From: JBBSEZ01 sp038239195
GTDB lineage: Bacteria; Planctomycetota; Planctomycetia; Gemmatales; Gemmataceae
NCBI GenBank assembly: GCA_038239195.1
Contig: JBBSEZ010000273.1
Coordinates: 1 to 13,468 of the forward strand
Reading direction: 5' to 3'
DNA: 13,468 nt
Each line of letters begins with the position of its first letter. The stretch's first letter is position 1. Shown here one piece after another: positions 1-6,457 of this stretch. Both the position numbers and the translations under genes were made by a program. Below the pieces are notes generated by a model. That model ran no database searches, was not told the origin of the DNA, and saw only the letters and a list, made by a program, of their open reading frames with translations.

Positions 1-97
1 CCGCGCGCCGCGAGAACCACCGAGCGGACCACCAGCGTCTCGCTGCGGTCCAGGTCAGGAGCAGGTGACGCCAGGCGGACGAATCCTTGCGGCTCAT
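1..97 (-). CDS. Possible 5' end of a protein running off the left edge (very uncertain)
   Basis: An ATG at 95-97 on the minus strand opens a frame that stays open for 32 codons to the window edge. The peptide begins MSRKDSSAWRHLLL and is rich in Trp and Arg. A purine-rich AAGGA lies about 11 nt upstream, which is far for a ribosome binding site, and a promoter-like pair lies at 216-245. Nearly all third codon positions are G or C, but that also holds for two competing frames over the same bases: a second minus-strand frame without a start codon, and a plus-strand frame ending at the TGA at 66-68. No family is recognised, and the call could be wrong in frame or strand. Confidence 0.2.
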   Translation of the reverse strand, partial: MSRKDSSAWRHLLLTWTAARRWWSARWFSRRA

Positions 98-345
98 GAG
101 GCCAAGTTCCTTCCGTTCACTTGGGGGGTCGCCAAGCCTCGAACACCGTCTCGCCCAGCGTTGACGGTGTCGATGACTTGCCTGCTCACCTTCCAGTACG
201 GGCCCCGGGAACGGGTTTTTACATTCGCCCGACATTTATTCTCAAGAGATGTTAACACGTGGAGACTCGATCCTGTGAAGGCCTCTCGGCCGGCGGCCGG
301 CTGGGGGCAGCGTGCCGCCCCGCGCGAAACGACAAGCAAGGCCTC
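98..345. other. Intergenic stretch downstream of the SDR gene
   Basis: No gene is supported here. The stretch holds an AT-rich island (about 214-256) in otherwise GC-rich DNA, with a promoter-like pair on the minus strand. The 10-mer AAGGCCTCTC occurs twice, 60 nt apart, at 278-287 and 338-347, and the second copy overlaps the SDR stop codon. A GC-rich GGCCGG repeat at about 288-300 may fold, but it has no T-tract beside it. Confidence 0.5.
216..245 (-). promoter_or_regulatory. Possible sigma70-type promoter reading left
   Basis: On the minus strand TTGAGA (240-245, five of six consensus bases) is separated by 18 nt from TAAAAA (216-221, four of six). It sits in the only AT-rich patch between the SDR stop and the left edge. 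It would serve a gene to the left, about 120 nt away. Chance matches of this quality occur, so this stays tentative. Confidence 0.3.
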
Positions 346-1158
346 TCACGCGTTCGTCGGGTCGATCTCCTCCGTCCTGTACAACACCCGCCCCTCCATC
401 CCCCCCGACACCGTCAGCACCTGCCCCGTGACGTGCCCCGCCAGGTGGGTCGACGCCAGGTACACCACCGCCATCGCCACGTCGTGCGGCCTTGCCACCT
501 TGCGGAGCGGGATCGTCTGCAATACGCGCTGGAGCCGCGCCCCGTCGCCCGTCACGTCCGGCCGCAATGGCGTCGCCGTCCAGCCCGGGCACACCACGTT
601 GACGCGCCCGCGCGGCGCCACCCGGCAAATCTCGTTCTTCAGGCTGCGCGCCAGTCCGTACGTCAGGCCCGCCTTGGCGGCGGCATAATCGCTGTGACCG
701 GCCTCTCCGAACGCCGCCGCCGTCGAGCCGATCAGCACGATGGCCGGGGCCTCCAACTTGTGGCGCGCCGCCCCGCGCAGGAGCTCGCGGCAACACAGAA
801 ACACCGAGCTCAGGTTGACGGCGAGCGTCTCGTTCCAGCGCTTGTAGGTCATTTCTCCGAGCGGGACGTACACGTTGGGCCAGTGGCCGGCGTTGGCGAC
901 GAGCACCTCGACGGGCCCCAGCCCGGTCTCGATCTCGGCGAAGAGGCGCTCGACGTCGGCCTCGAGGGTCAGGTCGGCGCCGAACGGGACGCAACTGGCG
1001 CCGAGCTCGTGCGCCAGAGCCGAGGCACGCTCGCCGTGCTCGCTGAAATGGGCCACCACGCGCGCCCCCTCGCCGACGAAGGCGCGGGCCAGTTCGCCGC
1101 CGATGCCGCCCGAGGCGCCCGTCACCAGGACCACGCGGTTGGAAAGTTGTGCATCCAC
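346..1158 (-). CDS. Short-chain dehydrogenase/reductase (SDR) family oxidoreductase
   Basis: This is a classical SDR of about 270 residues, expected to be a soluble NAD(P)-dependent oxidoreductase of unknown substrate. The Rossmann glycine motif TGASGGIG is at residues 13-20, NAG at 89-91, the structural Asn at 115, the catalytic Ser at 145 and the YxxxK pair at Tyr158/Lys162. PGWTATP follows at about 191-197 and the usual C-terminal TGQVLTVSGG near 244-253. No acidic residue clearly marks NAD over NADP after strand 2. I prefer the GTG start at 1158 because GGAAAGG lies 6 nt upstream. An in-frame GTG at 1200 would add 14 residues ahead of the fold, but it lies almost at the predicted transcription start. 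The gene diverges from the CBS/kor genes and a dyad lies in its promoter region. The common annotation for such genes, 3-oxoacyl-ACP reductase (fabG), is not justified from sequence alone. Confidence 0.9.
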   Translation of the reverse strand: MDAQLSNRVVLVTGASGGIGGELARAFVGEGARVVAHFSEHGERASALAHELGASCVPFGADLTLEADVERLFAEIETGLGPVEVLVANAGHWPNVYVPLGEMTYKRWNETLAVNLSSVFLCCRELLRGAARHKLEAPAIVLIGSTAAAFGEAGHSDYAAAKAGLTYGLARSLKNEICRVAPRGRVNVVCPGWTATPLRPDVTGDGARLQRVLQTIPLRKVARPHDVAMAVVYLASTHLAGHVTGQVLTVSGGMEGRVLYRTEEIDPTNA

Positions 1159-1512
1159 GGCAGGCCTTTCCGGTGCGAGAAGAAGCGTTGCCCTTGCCAC
1201 TCTCTACTGTTTTATCAACAATTACCGATAGGCGGTAACGAAGGCGCCGGGGGGCGACACCCACACCGCACGGAAGTCCGGAACAGCCAGCCAGCCGTGC
1301 TCCCGCCTCCCGCTTTCGACGACCTCTTTTTTCGCGTTTCTCCCGTTCGCCGCTCGTGCGATTTGGACGACGTAGTGGTTGGTCCTCACAGCACCTTGGC
1401 GCTCTCCCCGGTCCGGTGCCCTCGGAGCGGAGCGGGGCCCTGCGCCCCAGGGCGGCGCCCGACGTCCGGGCGCCCATCGGTTTCCCGCGCGCGTCGCAGA
1501 GCAACCATCCCC
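1159..1512. other. Divergent intergenic region between the SDR gene and the CBS-kor genes
   Basis: These 354 nt separate two divergent transcription units and should hold the promoters of both. The SDR side has an AT-rich segment with a dyad and a promoter-like pair (1211-1238). The CBS side (about 1250-1512) is GC-rich apart from a T-run at 1326-1331, and I see no convincing -35/-10 pair there. The frame of the CBS gene stays open far upstream of its ATG, but the upstream translation is Arg/Pro-rich and shows no domain, so I treat it as non-coding. Confidence 0.5.
1211..1238 (-). promoter_or_regulatory. Putative SDR promoter overlapping a 17-bp dyad (operator candidate)
   Basis: TTACCG (1222-1227) and CGGTAA (1233-1238) form a perfect 6-bp inverted repeat around a 5-nt spacer. 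On the minus strand TTACCG (1233-1238) is followed after 16 nt by GATAAA (1211-1216), a weak but plausible -35/-10 pair, so a protein bound to the dyad would cover the -35. Transcription would then begin near 1200-1204, giving the GTG at 1158 a leader of about 40 nt with a good ribosome binding site. The regulator is not in this window. SDR genes are often controlled by TetR- or LysR-type proteins, but nothing here tells which. Confidence 0.4.
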
Positions 1513-1980
1513 ATGGAGTTGGCCCGCAACCTCAAGGTCGAGTGCGTCTCCCGCCTTCGGCCGACGGCTGCGCTCTGCCTGGCCCCGCGGGACACCGTTG
1601 CCGAGGCCGTCGCGCTGATGCGCCAGCACAGGGTAGGCTGCGTCCTCGTCTGCGACGGGCCGCGCCTGGCTGGCATCTTCACCGAGCGCGACCTCCTGCG
1701 CCGCGTGCTCGCCCGCGAGCGCCCGCTGTCGGTCCTGCTGTCGGTCTGCATGACGCCCGATCCCGTTGTCGTCTACCCGCAAGAGCCGATCGGCGCCGCC
1801 GTCCGGCGCATGGAAGAAGGGGGCTATCGCCATTTGCCGGTCGTCGATCCGAGCGGCCGGCCTCTCGGGATACTTTCCGTCAAACGTATCGTACATTATC
1901 TCGTGGAGCACTTTCCGGCGACGATCTGCAACCTGCCCCCGGACCCCAGCGCGGTCCCTCGCGAAGCGGAAGGGGCCTGA
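1513..1980 (+). CDS. CBS-domain pair protein (upstream of korA)
   Basis: A 155-residue protein made almost only of two CBS motifs: CBS1 at about residues 24-66 with GIFTERDLL at 54-62, and CBS2 at about 84-133 with GGYRHLPVVD near 103-112. CBS pairs (Bateman modules) bind AMP, ADP, ATP or related adenosyl ligands and regulate partner proteins. No catalytic or DNA-binding domain is attached. It resembles the CBS protein at 5146-5667, sharing GIF(T/S)ERDLL and GGYRHLPV, so the two look like paralogues flanking korAB. The C-terminal tail after residue 133 (HFPATICNLPPDP) is absent from the other copy. The ATG at 1513 has no clear Shine-Dalgarno. It is chosen because the domain begins soon after it and the upstream sequence is low-complexity. 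The gap to korA is 77 nt and contains a hairpin. A role in sensing energy state for the oxidoreductase is inference from context. Confidence 0.85.
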   Translation: MELARNLKVECVSRLRPTAALCLAPRDTVAEAVALMRQHRVGCVLVCDGPRLAGIFTERDLLRRVLARERPLSVLLSVCMTPDPVVVYPQEPIGAAVRRMEEGGYRHLPVVDPSGRPLGILSVKRIVHYLVEHFPATICNLPPDPSAVPREAEGA

Positions 1981-1988
1981 AGCATAGA

Positions 1989-2040
1989 ATGAAAGAGGAA
2001 GGACGAAGGGCCCTCTCCCGGTTTCTCCTCCCTCCTTCAT
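1989..2040 (+). promoter_or_regulatory. Intercistronic hairpin before korA, with 7-nt periodicity
   Basis: Bases 1989-2007 can pair with 2022-2040: 16 of 19 positions pair, one of them as G-U, with mismatches at 1994, 1999 and 2004. The apical loop (2008-2021) begins GGGCCC. The left arm reads as degenerate heptamers (ATGAAAG, AGGAAGG, ACGAAGG). The stem ends 4 nt before the korA ribosome binding site GAAAGG (2045-2050). There is no T-tract after it, so it does not look like a terminator. A role in mRNA processing or stability, or a repeat element, is more likely. Confidence 0.5.
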
Positions 2041-2057
2041 CCTCGAAAGGACCAAGC

Positions 2058-3944
2058 ATGGCAACTCTCGATGTTCCGGTCAGGCCCGGCCCCCGCAACG
2101 TCCTCGTCGAGGATCGCGAATCGGTCACGATTCGGCTGGCGGGCGATTCCGGCGACGGCATGCAGCTCGCCGGCACGCAGTTCACGCACACCTCCGCCAT
2201 GCTGGGCAACGACGTCAGCACGTTCCCCGACTTCCCCGCGGAAATCCGCGCCCCCGCCGGCACCCTCGCCGGCGTGTCCGGCTTCCAGATCCACTTCTCC
2301 AGTCAGGAGATCCATACGCCCGGCGACCAGCTCAACACCCTCGTCGCCATGAACCCCGCCGCGCTGAAGACGAACATCAAGGACCTCGAGCCCGGCGGGA
2401 TCCTCATCGTCAACAAGGACGCCTTCGGCCTCGGCGACCTGCAAAAGGCGGGCTACGCCAAAAACCCCCTCGAGGACGGCTCCCTCAAAGGCTACCGCGT
2501 CATTTCCGTCCCGGTGACCATGCTCAACCGCGCCGCCGTCGCCGACCTCAAACTCGGCACCCGCGACGCCGACCGCTGCAAGAACTTCTTCGCGCTGGGC
2601 CTGGTCTACTGGCTCTACGAGCGCTCGCTCGACCCGACGGAGCGCTGGATCAAGGCCAAGTTCGCCAAGAACCCCGCCGTGCTCGAGGCCAACAGCCGAA
2701 CCCTCCGCGCCGGCTACAACTACGGCGAGACGACCGAGGCGATGCCGGTCCACTACCGCGTCGCCAAGGCGCAGATCAAGCCGGGGAAGTATCGCAAGAT
2801 CACCGGCAACGAGGCCATCGGGCTGGGCCTCGTCGCCGCCGCCCAGGCGTCGGGCCTGCCGCTGCTCTACGCCGGCTACCCGATCACGCCCGCCTCCGAC
2901 ATCCTGCACCACCTCGCCGAGATGAAGCGCTTCGGCGTGCGCACCATGCAGGCCGAGGACGAGATCGCCGCCATGGGCGCGATCATCGGCGCCGCCTTCG
3001 GCGGGGCCCTCGGCGTGACCGGCACCAGCGGTCCGGGCGTTTGCCTCAAGTCGGAGGCGATCGGCCTGGCCGTCATGACCGAACTGCCCGTCATCATCAT
3101 CGACGTCCAGCGCGGTGGGCCGAGCACCGGCCTGCCGACCAAGACGGAGCAAGCCGACCTCCTCCAGGCGATGTTCGGCCGCAACGGCGAGTGCCCCGTC
3201 GCCATCGTCGCCCCCGCCACGCCGTCCGACTGCTTCAACATGATCATCGAGGCCGCCCGCATCGCCGTCCGCTTCATGACGCCCGTTTTCTTCCTGTCCG
3301 ATGGGTATCTCGCCAACGGCGCCGAGCCGTGGCTGGTCCCGGACGCCGCGGCGCTGCCCAAGTTCCCGGTGCGCTTCGCGCGCGAGACCAACGGCGAGCT
3401 CGAGGGCAAGCCGGCGTTCCTGCCCTACCAGCGCGACGAGCGCCTGGTGCGCCCCTGGGCGATCCCGGGCACGCCGGGGCTGGAGCATCGCATCGGCGGG
3501 ATCGAGAAAGAGGACGGCACGGGCAACGTCAGCTACGAGCCGGCCAACCACGAACGCATGGTGAAGACGCGGGCCCAGAAAATCGCCAACATCGCGCAGG
3601 AGATCCCCGAGCTGACCGTGACCGGCCCGGAGGAGGGCGACCTGCTGGTGATCGGCTGGGGCGGGACGTATGGTTCCCTGGTGACCGCGACGCAGCGGGC
3701 ACAGCGGAAGGGGCTGAAGGTGGCCCATGCGCATCTGCGTTACCTCAACCCGATGCCGCGGAACACGGGGGACGTGCTGAAGCGCTACAAGAAGGTGCTC
3801 GTGCCTGAACTCAACGGCGGGCAGCTGCGCATGCTGTTGCGGGCCACCTACCTGGTGGACGCGGTCGGCCTGAACAAGATCCAGGGCAAGCCGTTCCTGG
3901 TGATCGAGGTCGAGGAAGCCATCGACCGTATGTTGAAGCAGTAA
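2058..3944 (+). CDS. korA: 2-oxoacid:ferredoxin oxidoreductase, fused gamma-alpha subunit (KorA type)
   Basis: With KorB this 628-residue protein should oxidatively decarboxylate a 2-oxoacid, probably 2-oxoglutarate, to the acyl-CoA plus CO2 while reducing ferredoxin. It is a gamma-alpha fusion. The gamma domain covers about residues 22-205, with AGDSGDGMQLAG at 28-39 and FPDFPAEIRAPAG near 56-68. The pyrimidine-binding alpha domain follows from about 248, with YPITPAS at 274-280, TGTSGPG at 321-327 and QRGGPSTGLPTKTEQ at 351-365. A C-terminal transketolase-C-like domain lies at about 525-625. The ATG has GAAAGG 7 nt upstream. Length and domain order fit the KorA family used by aerobes in place of the lipoate-dependent 2-oxoglutarate dehydrogenase. 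KorB follows after 67 nt. No ferredoxin-like delta subunit is nearby. Substrate (2-oxoglutarate versus another 2-oxoacid) is not fixed by the sequence. Confidence 0.95.
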   Translation: MATLDVPVRPGPRNVLVEDRESVTIRLAGDSGDGMQLAGTQFTHTSAMLGNDVSTFPDFPAEIRAPAGTLAGVSGFQIHFSSQEIHTPGDQLNTLVAMNPAALKTNIKDLEPGGILIVNKDAFGLGDLQKAGYAKNPLEDGSLKGYRVISVPVTMLNRAAVADLKLGTRDADRCKNFFALGLVYWLYERSLDPTERWIKAKFAKNPAVLEANSRTLRAGYNYGETTEAMPVHYRVAKAQIKPGKYRKITGNEAIGLGLVAAAQASGLPLLYAGYPITPASDILHHLAEMKRFGVRTMQAEDEIAAMGAIIGAAFGGALGVTGTSGPGVCLKSEAIGLAVMTELPVIIIDVQRGGPSTGLPTKTEQADLLQAMFGRNGECPVAIVAPATPSDCFNMIIEAARIAVRFMTPVFFLSDGYLANGAEPWLVPDAAALPKFPVRFARETNGELEGKPAFLPYQRDERLVRPWAIPGTPGLEHRIGGIEKEDGTGNVSYEPANHERMVKTRAQKIANIAQEIPELTVTGPEEGDLLVIGWGGTYGSLVTATQRAQRKGLKVAHAHLRYLNPMPRNTGDVLKRYKKVLVPELNGGQLRMLLRATYLVDAVGLNKIQGKPFLVIEVEEAIDRMLKQ

Positions 3945-3961
3945 ACCGGAACTGAGCCATC

Positions 3962-4001
3962 CCGGCGGGCGAAGGCTCGCCTGCCGGCTCTTCTCAAGAG
4001 G
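3962..4001 (+). promoter_or_regulatory. Intercistronic hairpins between korA and korB, covering the korB ribosome binding site
   Basis: Bases 3962-3972 pair with 3977-3987 in an 11-bp stem (one G-U) with a 4-nt loop. Directly after it, CTCTT (3988-3992) can pair with AAGAG (3996-4000), whose bases belong to the korB Shine-Dalgarno AAGAGG (3996-4001). The first stem is GC-rich and has no clean T-run, so read-through into korB is expected. The second, small stem would compete with ribosome binding. The SD-to-ATG spacing of 10 nt is longer than usual. Confidence 0.45.
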
Positions 4002-4011
4002 TTCAATCTCC

Positions 4012-5046
4012 ATGTCAACGATGACCTCGCTCAATACGCTCTCGCCCAAGGACCTGGCCAGCGATCAGCAGATCCGCTGGTGCCCGGGGTGTGGCGATTA
4101 TTCGATTTTGGCCCAGATGAAGAAGGCACTGGCGCCGCTGGGCGTGCCGCGCGACAAGATGGTGTTCGTGTCGGGCATCGGCTGCTCCAGCCGGTTCCCC
4201 TACTACATGAACACGTTCGGGTTCCACACCATCCACGGCCGGGCGCCGACCTTTGCCACCGGCCTGAAGCTGGTGCGGCCCGACCTGCAGGTGTGGGTCG
4301 TCACCGGCGACGGCGACGGCCTGTCGATCGGCGGCAACCACCTGCTGCACGCCATCCGGCGGAACGTCGATCTCAAGATCATCCTGTTCAACAACGAGAT
4401 CTATGGCCTGACGAAGGGCCAGTACTCGCCGACCTCGCGCGTCGGCACGCGCAGCAAATCGACCCCGCAGGGCTCGCTGGAGGCGCCGCTGCGCCCGCTG
4501 TCGGTGGCCATCGGCGCCGAGGCGACGTTCGTGGCCCGGACGATCGACGTGGACATCAACCATTTGGCGACGACGCTCCAGCGCGCCGCGGCGCACAAGG
4601 GAACGGCGTTCGTCGAAGTGTACCAGAATTGCCCGATCTTCAACGACGGCGTCTGGGAGTACGCGACGGACAAGAGCATCAAGAGCGACAACATCCTCTA
4701 CCTGGAGCACGGCCGGCCGATGGTCTTCGGCAAGGACCACAACAAGGGCATCCGGCTGAACGGGGTGAGCCCGGAGGTGGTGCTGGGCAGCGACGTGGCG
4801 CGCGACGACCTGCTGATCCACGACGAAAAGGCCGACGAGGCGACGCTGGCCTACTTGCTGTCGCGCATGGTCCACGTGCCGAACGACCCGGAGAGCTTCC
4901 CCGAGTGCGTGGGCGTGTACCGGGCGGTGGAGCGGCCGACCTACGGCGAGCAGGTGGAGCGCCAGATCGCCGACGTGACCAAGGCCAAGGGCAAGGGCGA
5001 TTTGCAGGCGCTGCTCGCGGGCGACGAGACGTGGGTTGTCGATTAG
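4012..5046 (+). CDS. korB: 2-oxoacid:ferredoxin oxidoreductase, beta subunit (KorB type)
   Basis: The 344-residue catalytic partner of KorA binds thiamine diphosphate and one 4Fe-4S cluster. CPGCG at 24-28 gives Cys24 and Cys27, GIGCSS gives Cys58, and NCPIFND gives Cys207, which together are the four cluster ligands expected in this family. The thiamine-diphosphate motif starts at GDGDG (99-103) and ends at the NNE of FNNEIYG near 127-129. GQYSPTS at 136-142 is also typical. The ATG at 4012 is chosen because AAGAGG lies 10 nt upstream; an ATG three codons later would be only slightly shorter. All key residues are intact, so the enzyme should be active. Electrons would go to a ferredoxin encoded elsewhere. 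The call to the 2-oxoglutarate-type rather than pyruvate-type enzyme follows from the two-subunit layout and is not proof of substrate. Confidence 0.95.
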   Translation: MSTMTSLNTLSPKDLASDQQIRWCPGCGDYSILAQMKKALAPLGVPRDKMVFVSGIGCSSRFPYYMNTFGFHTIHGRAPTFATGLKLVRPDLQVWVVTGDGDGLSIGGNHLLHAIRRNVDLKIILFNNEIYGLTKGQYSPTSRVGTRSKSTPQGSLEAPLRPLSVAIGAEATFVARTIDVDINHLATTLQRAAAHKGTAFVEVYQNCPIFNDGVWEYATDKSIKSDNILYLEHGRPMVFGKDHNKGIRLNGVSPEVVLGSDVARDDLLIHDEKADEATLAYLLSRMVHVPNDPESFPECVGVYRAVERPTYGEQVERQIADVTKAKGKGDLQALLAGDETWVVD

Positions 5047-5055
5047 CCCTTCGTG

Positions 5056-5145
5056 CTTGGTTCTTAGTTCTTAGTGCTTAGCAAAGAGGGCCCGCGCTGC
5101 GTTCTGTCTTTGCTAAGAACTAAGGACTAAGAACTAAGGACTAAG
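5056..5145 (+). repeat. Heptamer-repeat inverted repeat (32-position stem) before the second CBS gene
   Basis: Left arm 5056-5087 pairs with right arm 5107-5138 along 32 positions with one mismatch (5076/5118) and two G-U pairs; the loop 5088-5106 begins GGGCCC. The arms are tandem 7-mers: CTAAG followed by GA or AA recurs from 5113 to 5145, and the left arm has the complementary CTTAG units at 5063, 5070 and 5077. The last repeat supplies the Shine-Dalgarno AAGGA (5136-5140), 5 nt from the ATG at 5146, and the stem covers its first three bases. No T-tract follows. It could be a translation-control hairpin, a REP/MITE-like repeat, or both. Confidence 0.75.
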
Positions 5146-5667
5146 ATGATCTGTCCAACGTGCAACTTCGACAACCTGCCGGGCTGCGAGCAGTGCTACC
5201 ACTGTCTGCACGATCTCACGCAACTGGATCGGCCGACGGCGCACGACCGGGTCCACGAGAGCCTGCTCCACGACACGGTGAGCGTGTTGCAGCCGCGCGC
5301 CCCGCTCACGCTGTCGCCGGGCGCGACCGTGAGGCAGGCGCTGCGCACCATGCTCGACAACGACGTCGGCGCGCTGCCCGTCCTTGACGAGAGCGGTCGG
5401 CTGGTGGGGATCTTCAGCGAGCGCGACCTGCTGACGCGCGTGGCAGGGATCGAGGGCGGACAGGCGAGCCGGCCCGTGCGCGAACTGATGACGCGCAACC
5501 CCGAGACGGTGCGCGAGACGGACAACCTGGCGCTGGTGCTGCACAAGATGGACAGCGGCGGATATCGCCACCTGCCGGTGCTGCGCGACGGGCGCCTGGT
5601 GGGGATGATCTCGGTTCGCGACATGCTGCGACACGTCACGCGCCTGTGCCAGCGTGGGGGCGTGTGA
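5146..5667 (+). CDS. Zinc-ribbon-like plus CBS-pair protein (downstream of korB)
   Basis: A 173-residue protein. The N-terminus holds a Cys cluster (Cys3, Cys6, Cys14, Cys17, Cys20) that looks like a small treble-clef or zinc-ribbon site. After a linker come two CBS motifs at about 55-101 (GIFSERDLL near 88-96) and 117-165 (GGYRHLPVL at 138-146). Such a module normally binds an adenine nucleotide and transmits this to a partner, while the Cys site may bind zinc or mediate protein contacts. It is paralogous to the CBS protein upstream of korA, but only this copy has the Cys cluster. The gap to korB is 99 nt and is filled by the large hairpin, whose last repeat provides its ribosome binding site. 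The gene ends 20 nt from the oppositely oriented DUF4058 stop. Regulation of KorAB is inferred from position only. Confidence 0.85.
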   Translation: MICPTCNFDNLPGCEQCYHCLHDLTQLDRPTAHDRVHESLLHDTVSVLQPRAPLTLSPGATVRQALRTMLDNDVGALPVLDESGRLVGIFSERDLLTRVAGIEGGQASRPVRELMTRNPETVRETDNLALVLHKMDSGGYRHLPVLRDGRLVGMISVRDMLRHVTRLCQRGGV

Positions 5668-5693
5668 GCCTTGTCCGTGCGCGGCGCTCACAT
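5662..5693. terminator. Possible bidirectional hairpin between convergent genes
   Basis: TGTGAGC (5663-5669) pairs with GCTCACA (5686-5692), extendable by one G-U, with a 16-nt loop. The stem contains the stop codons of both converging genes (TGA at 5665-5667 and the reverse TGA at 5688-5690). There is no T-run on either side, so termination would be inefficient or factor-dependent. It could be chance. Confidence 0.25.
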
Positions 5694-6410
5694 CCGGCTG
5701 CGTTCGCAGGCGACGGTATAGGTGGCCTCGAGATCGACGGGGACGGGCCGCCCGCCGCGCAGGGCCAGCGGCAGCGTGGGGAGCGTTGCGCCGACGGTCA
5801 GCGGGACTGGCCAGAGCTCGACCTGGTCCGTCTTCTGGCGCTGGACGGGGCGGTAGGCCACCGCGTAAAGGAGCGCATCGTCGGGCAGGAGGTAGGGCTC
5901 GCCCTGGCCGAACAACTGCATCAGTTCGTTGTGGAGGTTGGCGGTGCGGTTGCTCACGACGTCCGCCACGATCAGGCCGATGCTACGCTGAAGGTAGGCC
6001 GCGCACTTTCCGGCGAAAACCTGGCTCGCCTCGGCGCTATCCTTGTTGCGCGGGCTGATCAGTTCGACCACGGCAACGAGGCGGGCACTCTCGGACTGGT
6101 CGATGATTTGCACCTCGATCTCGTCCGAGAAGACGACCGGCATCACGAGCGCGGCGGCAGGGGGCGCGTAGGCATGCACGGCCACGCCACCCGGGCCATT
6201 GGTCGCCTCCTCGCTGGGGTCGTCGAGGCGCTCCCATTCGGCGACGTCCGCGGCGACCTGGGTGCCGAGCTGCATGTTGATTTCCGCGACGTACCGGCGA
6301 GGCAACACCCGATTGAGCGCGTCGCCAATGGTGTTGGCCCAGCGGGAATGAAAGGACTCCCACGAGCGCCCCGGAGACAGGGGTGGGTGAAAATGATCCC
6401 GGAGTGGCAT
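5688..6410 (-). CDS. DUF4058 family protein (copy 1)
   Basis: 240 residues beginning MPLRDHFHPPL, a DUF4058 protein of the kind abundant in planctomycetes and some cyanobacteria; no function is established. The conserved core reads ADV at 54-56, then VVELISPRNKD at 114-124 with Glu116, Asn122 and Lys123, Lys135 and a following YLQRSIGLIVADVV. This order (D, E, K, then hydrophobic-D) resembles the PD-(D/E)XK nuclease-like Uma2 proteins, which is inference. It ends with the family's LEATY motif (227-231) and stops soon after, while copy 2 has a longer tail. The ATG has a strong AGGAGG 7-8 nt upstream. It lies 47 nt downstream of the SPFH gene on the same strand and is probably the last gene of that operon. 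There is no signal peptide or membrane segment. Confidence 0.85.
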   Translation of the reverse strand: MPLRDHFHPPLSPGRSWESFHSRWANTIGDALNRVLPRRYVAEINMQLGTQVAADVAEWERLDDPSEEATNGPGGVAVHAYAPPAAALVMPVVFSDEIEVQIIDQSESARLVAVVELISPRNKDSAEASQVFAGKCAAYLQRSIGLIVADVVSNRTANLHNELMQLFGQGEPYLLPDDALLYAVAYRPVQRQKTDQVELWPVPLTVGATLPTLPLALRGGRPVPVDLEATYTVACERSRM

Positions 6411-6457
6411 GGTTCACCTCCTCGCGGGCAGCACCACGGGTGGCCTGCCTGAATCGT

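Noticed and set aside
3..68. Plus-strand frame ending at TGA 66-68 as the tail of a gene from the left
   Set aside because: Twenty-one codons are too few to judge, and competing frames on the other strand are equally GC-rich at third positions.
242..1504. Long minus-strand frame covering the SDR gene in another frame
   Set aside because: The SDR frame contains all family motifs; this one is Arg/Gly-rich without domain signs.
2037..4049. A 670-codon open frame on the minus strand opposite korA
   Set aside because: It is the antisense shadow of a GC-rich gene; its translation is His/Asp/Gly/Arg-rich with no domain, while the plus strand gives a complete, motif-perfect KorA.
5056..5138. The large hairpin as a rho-independent terminator between korB and the second CBS gene
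   Set aside because: No T-tract follows the stem; the ATG of the next gene begins 7 nt after it, and the repeat supplies its ribosome binding site.
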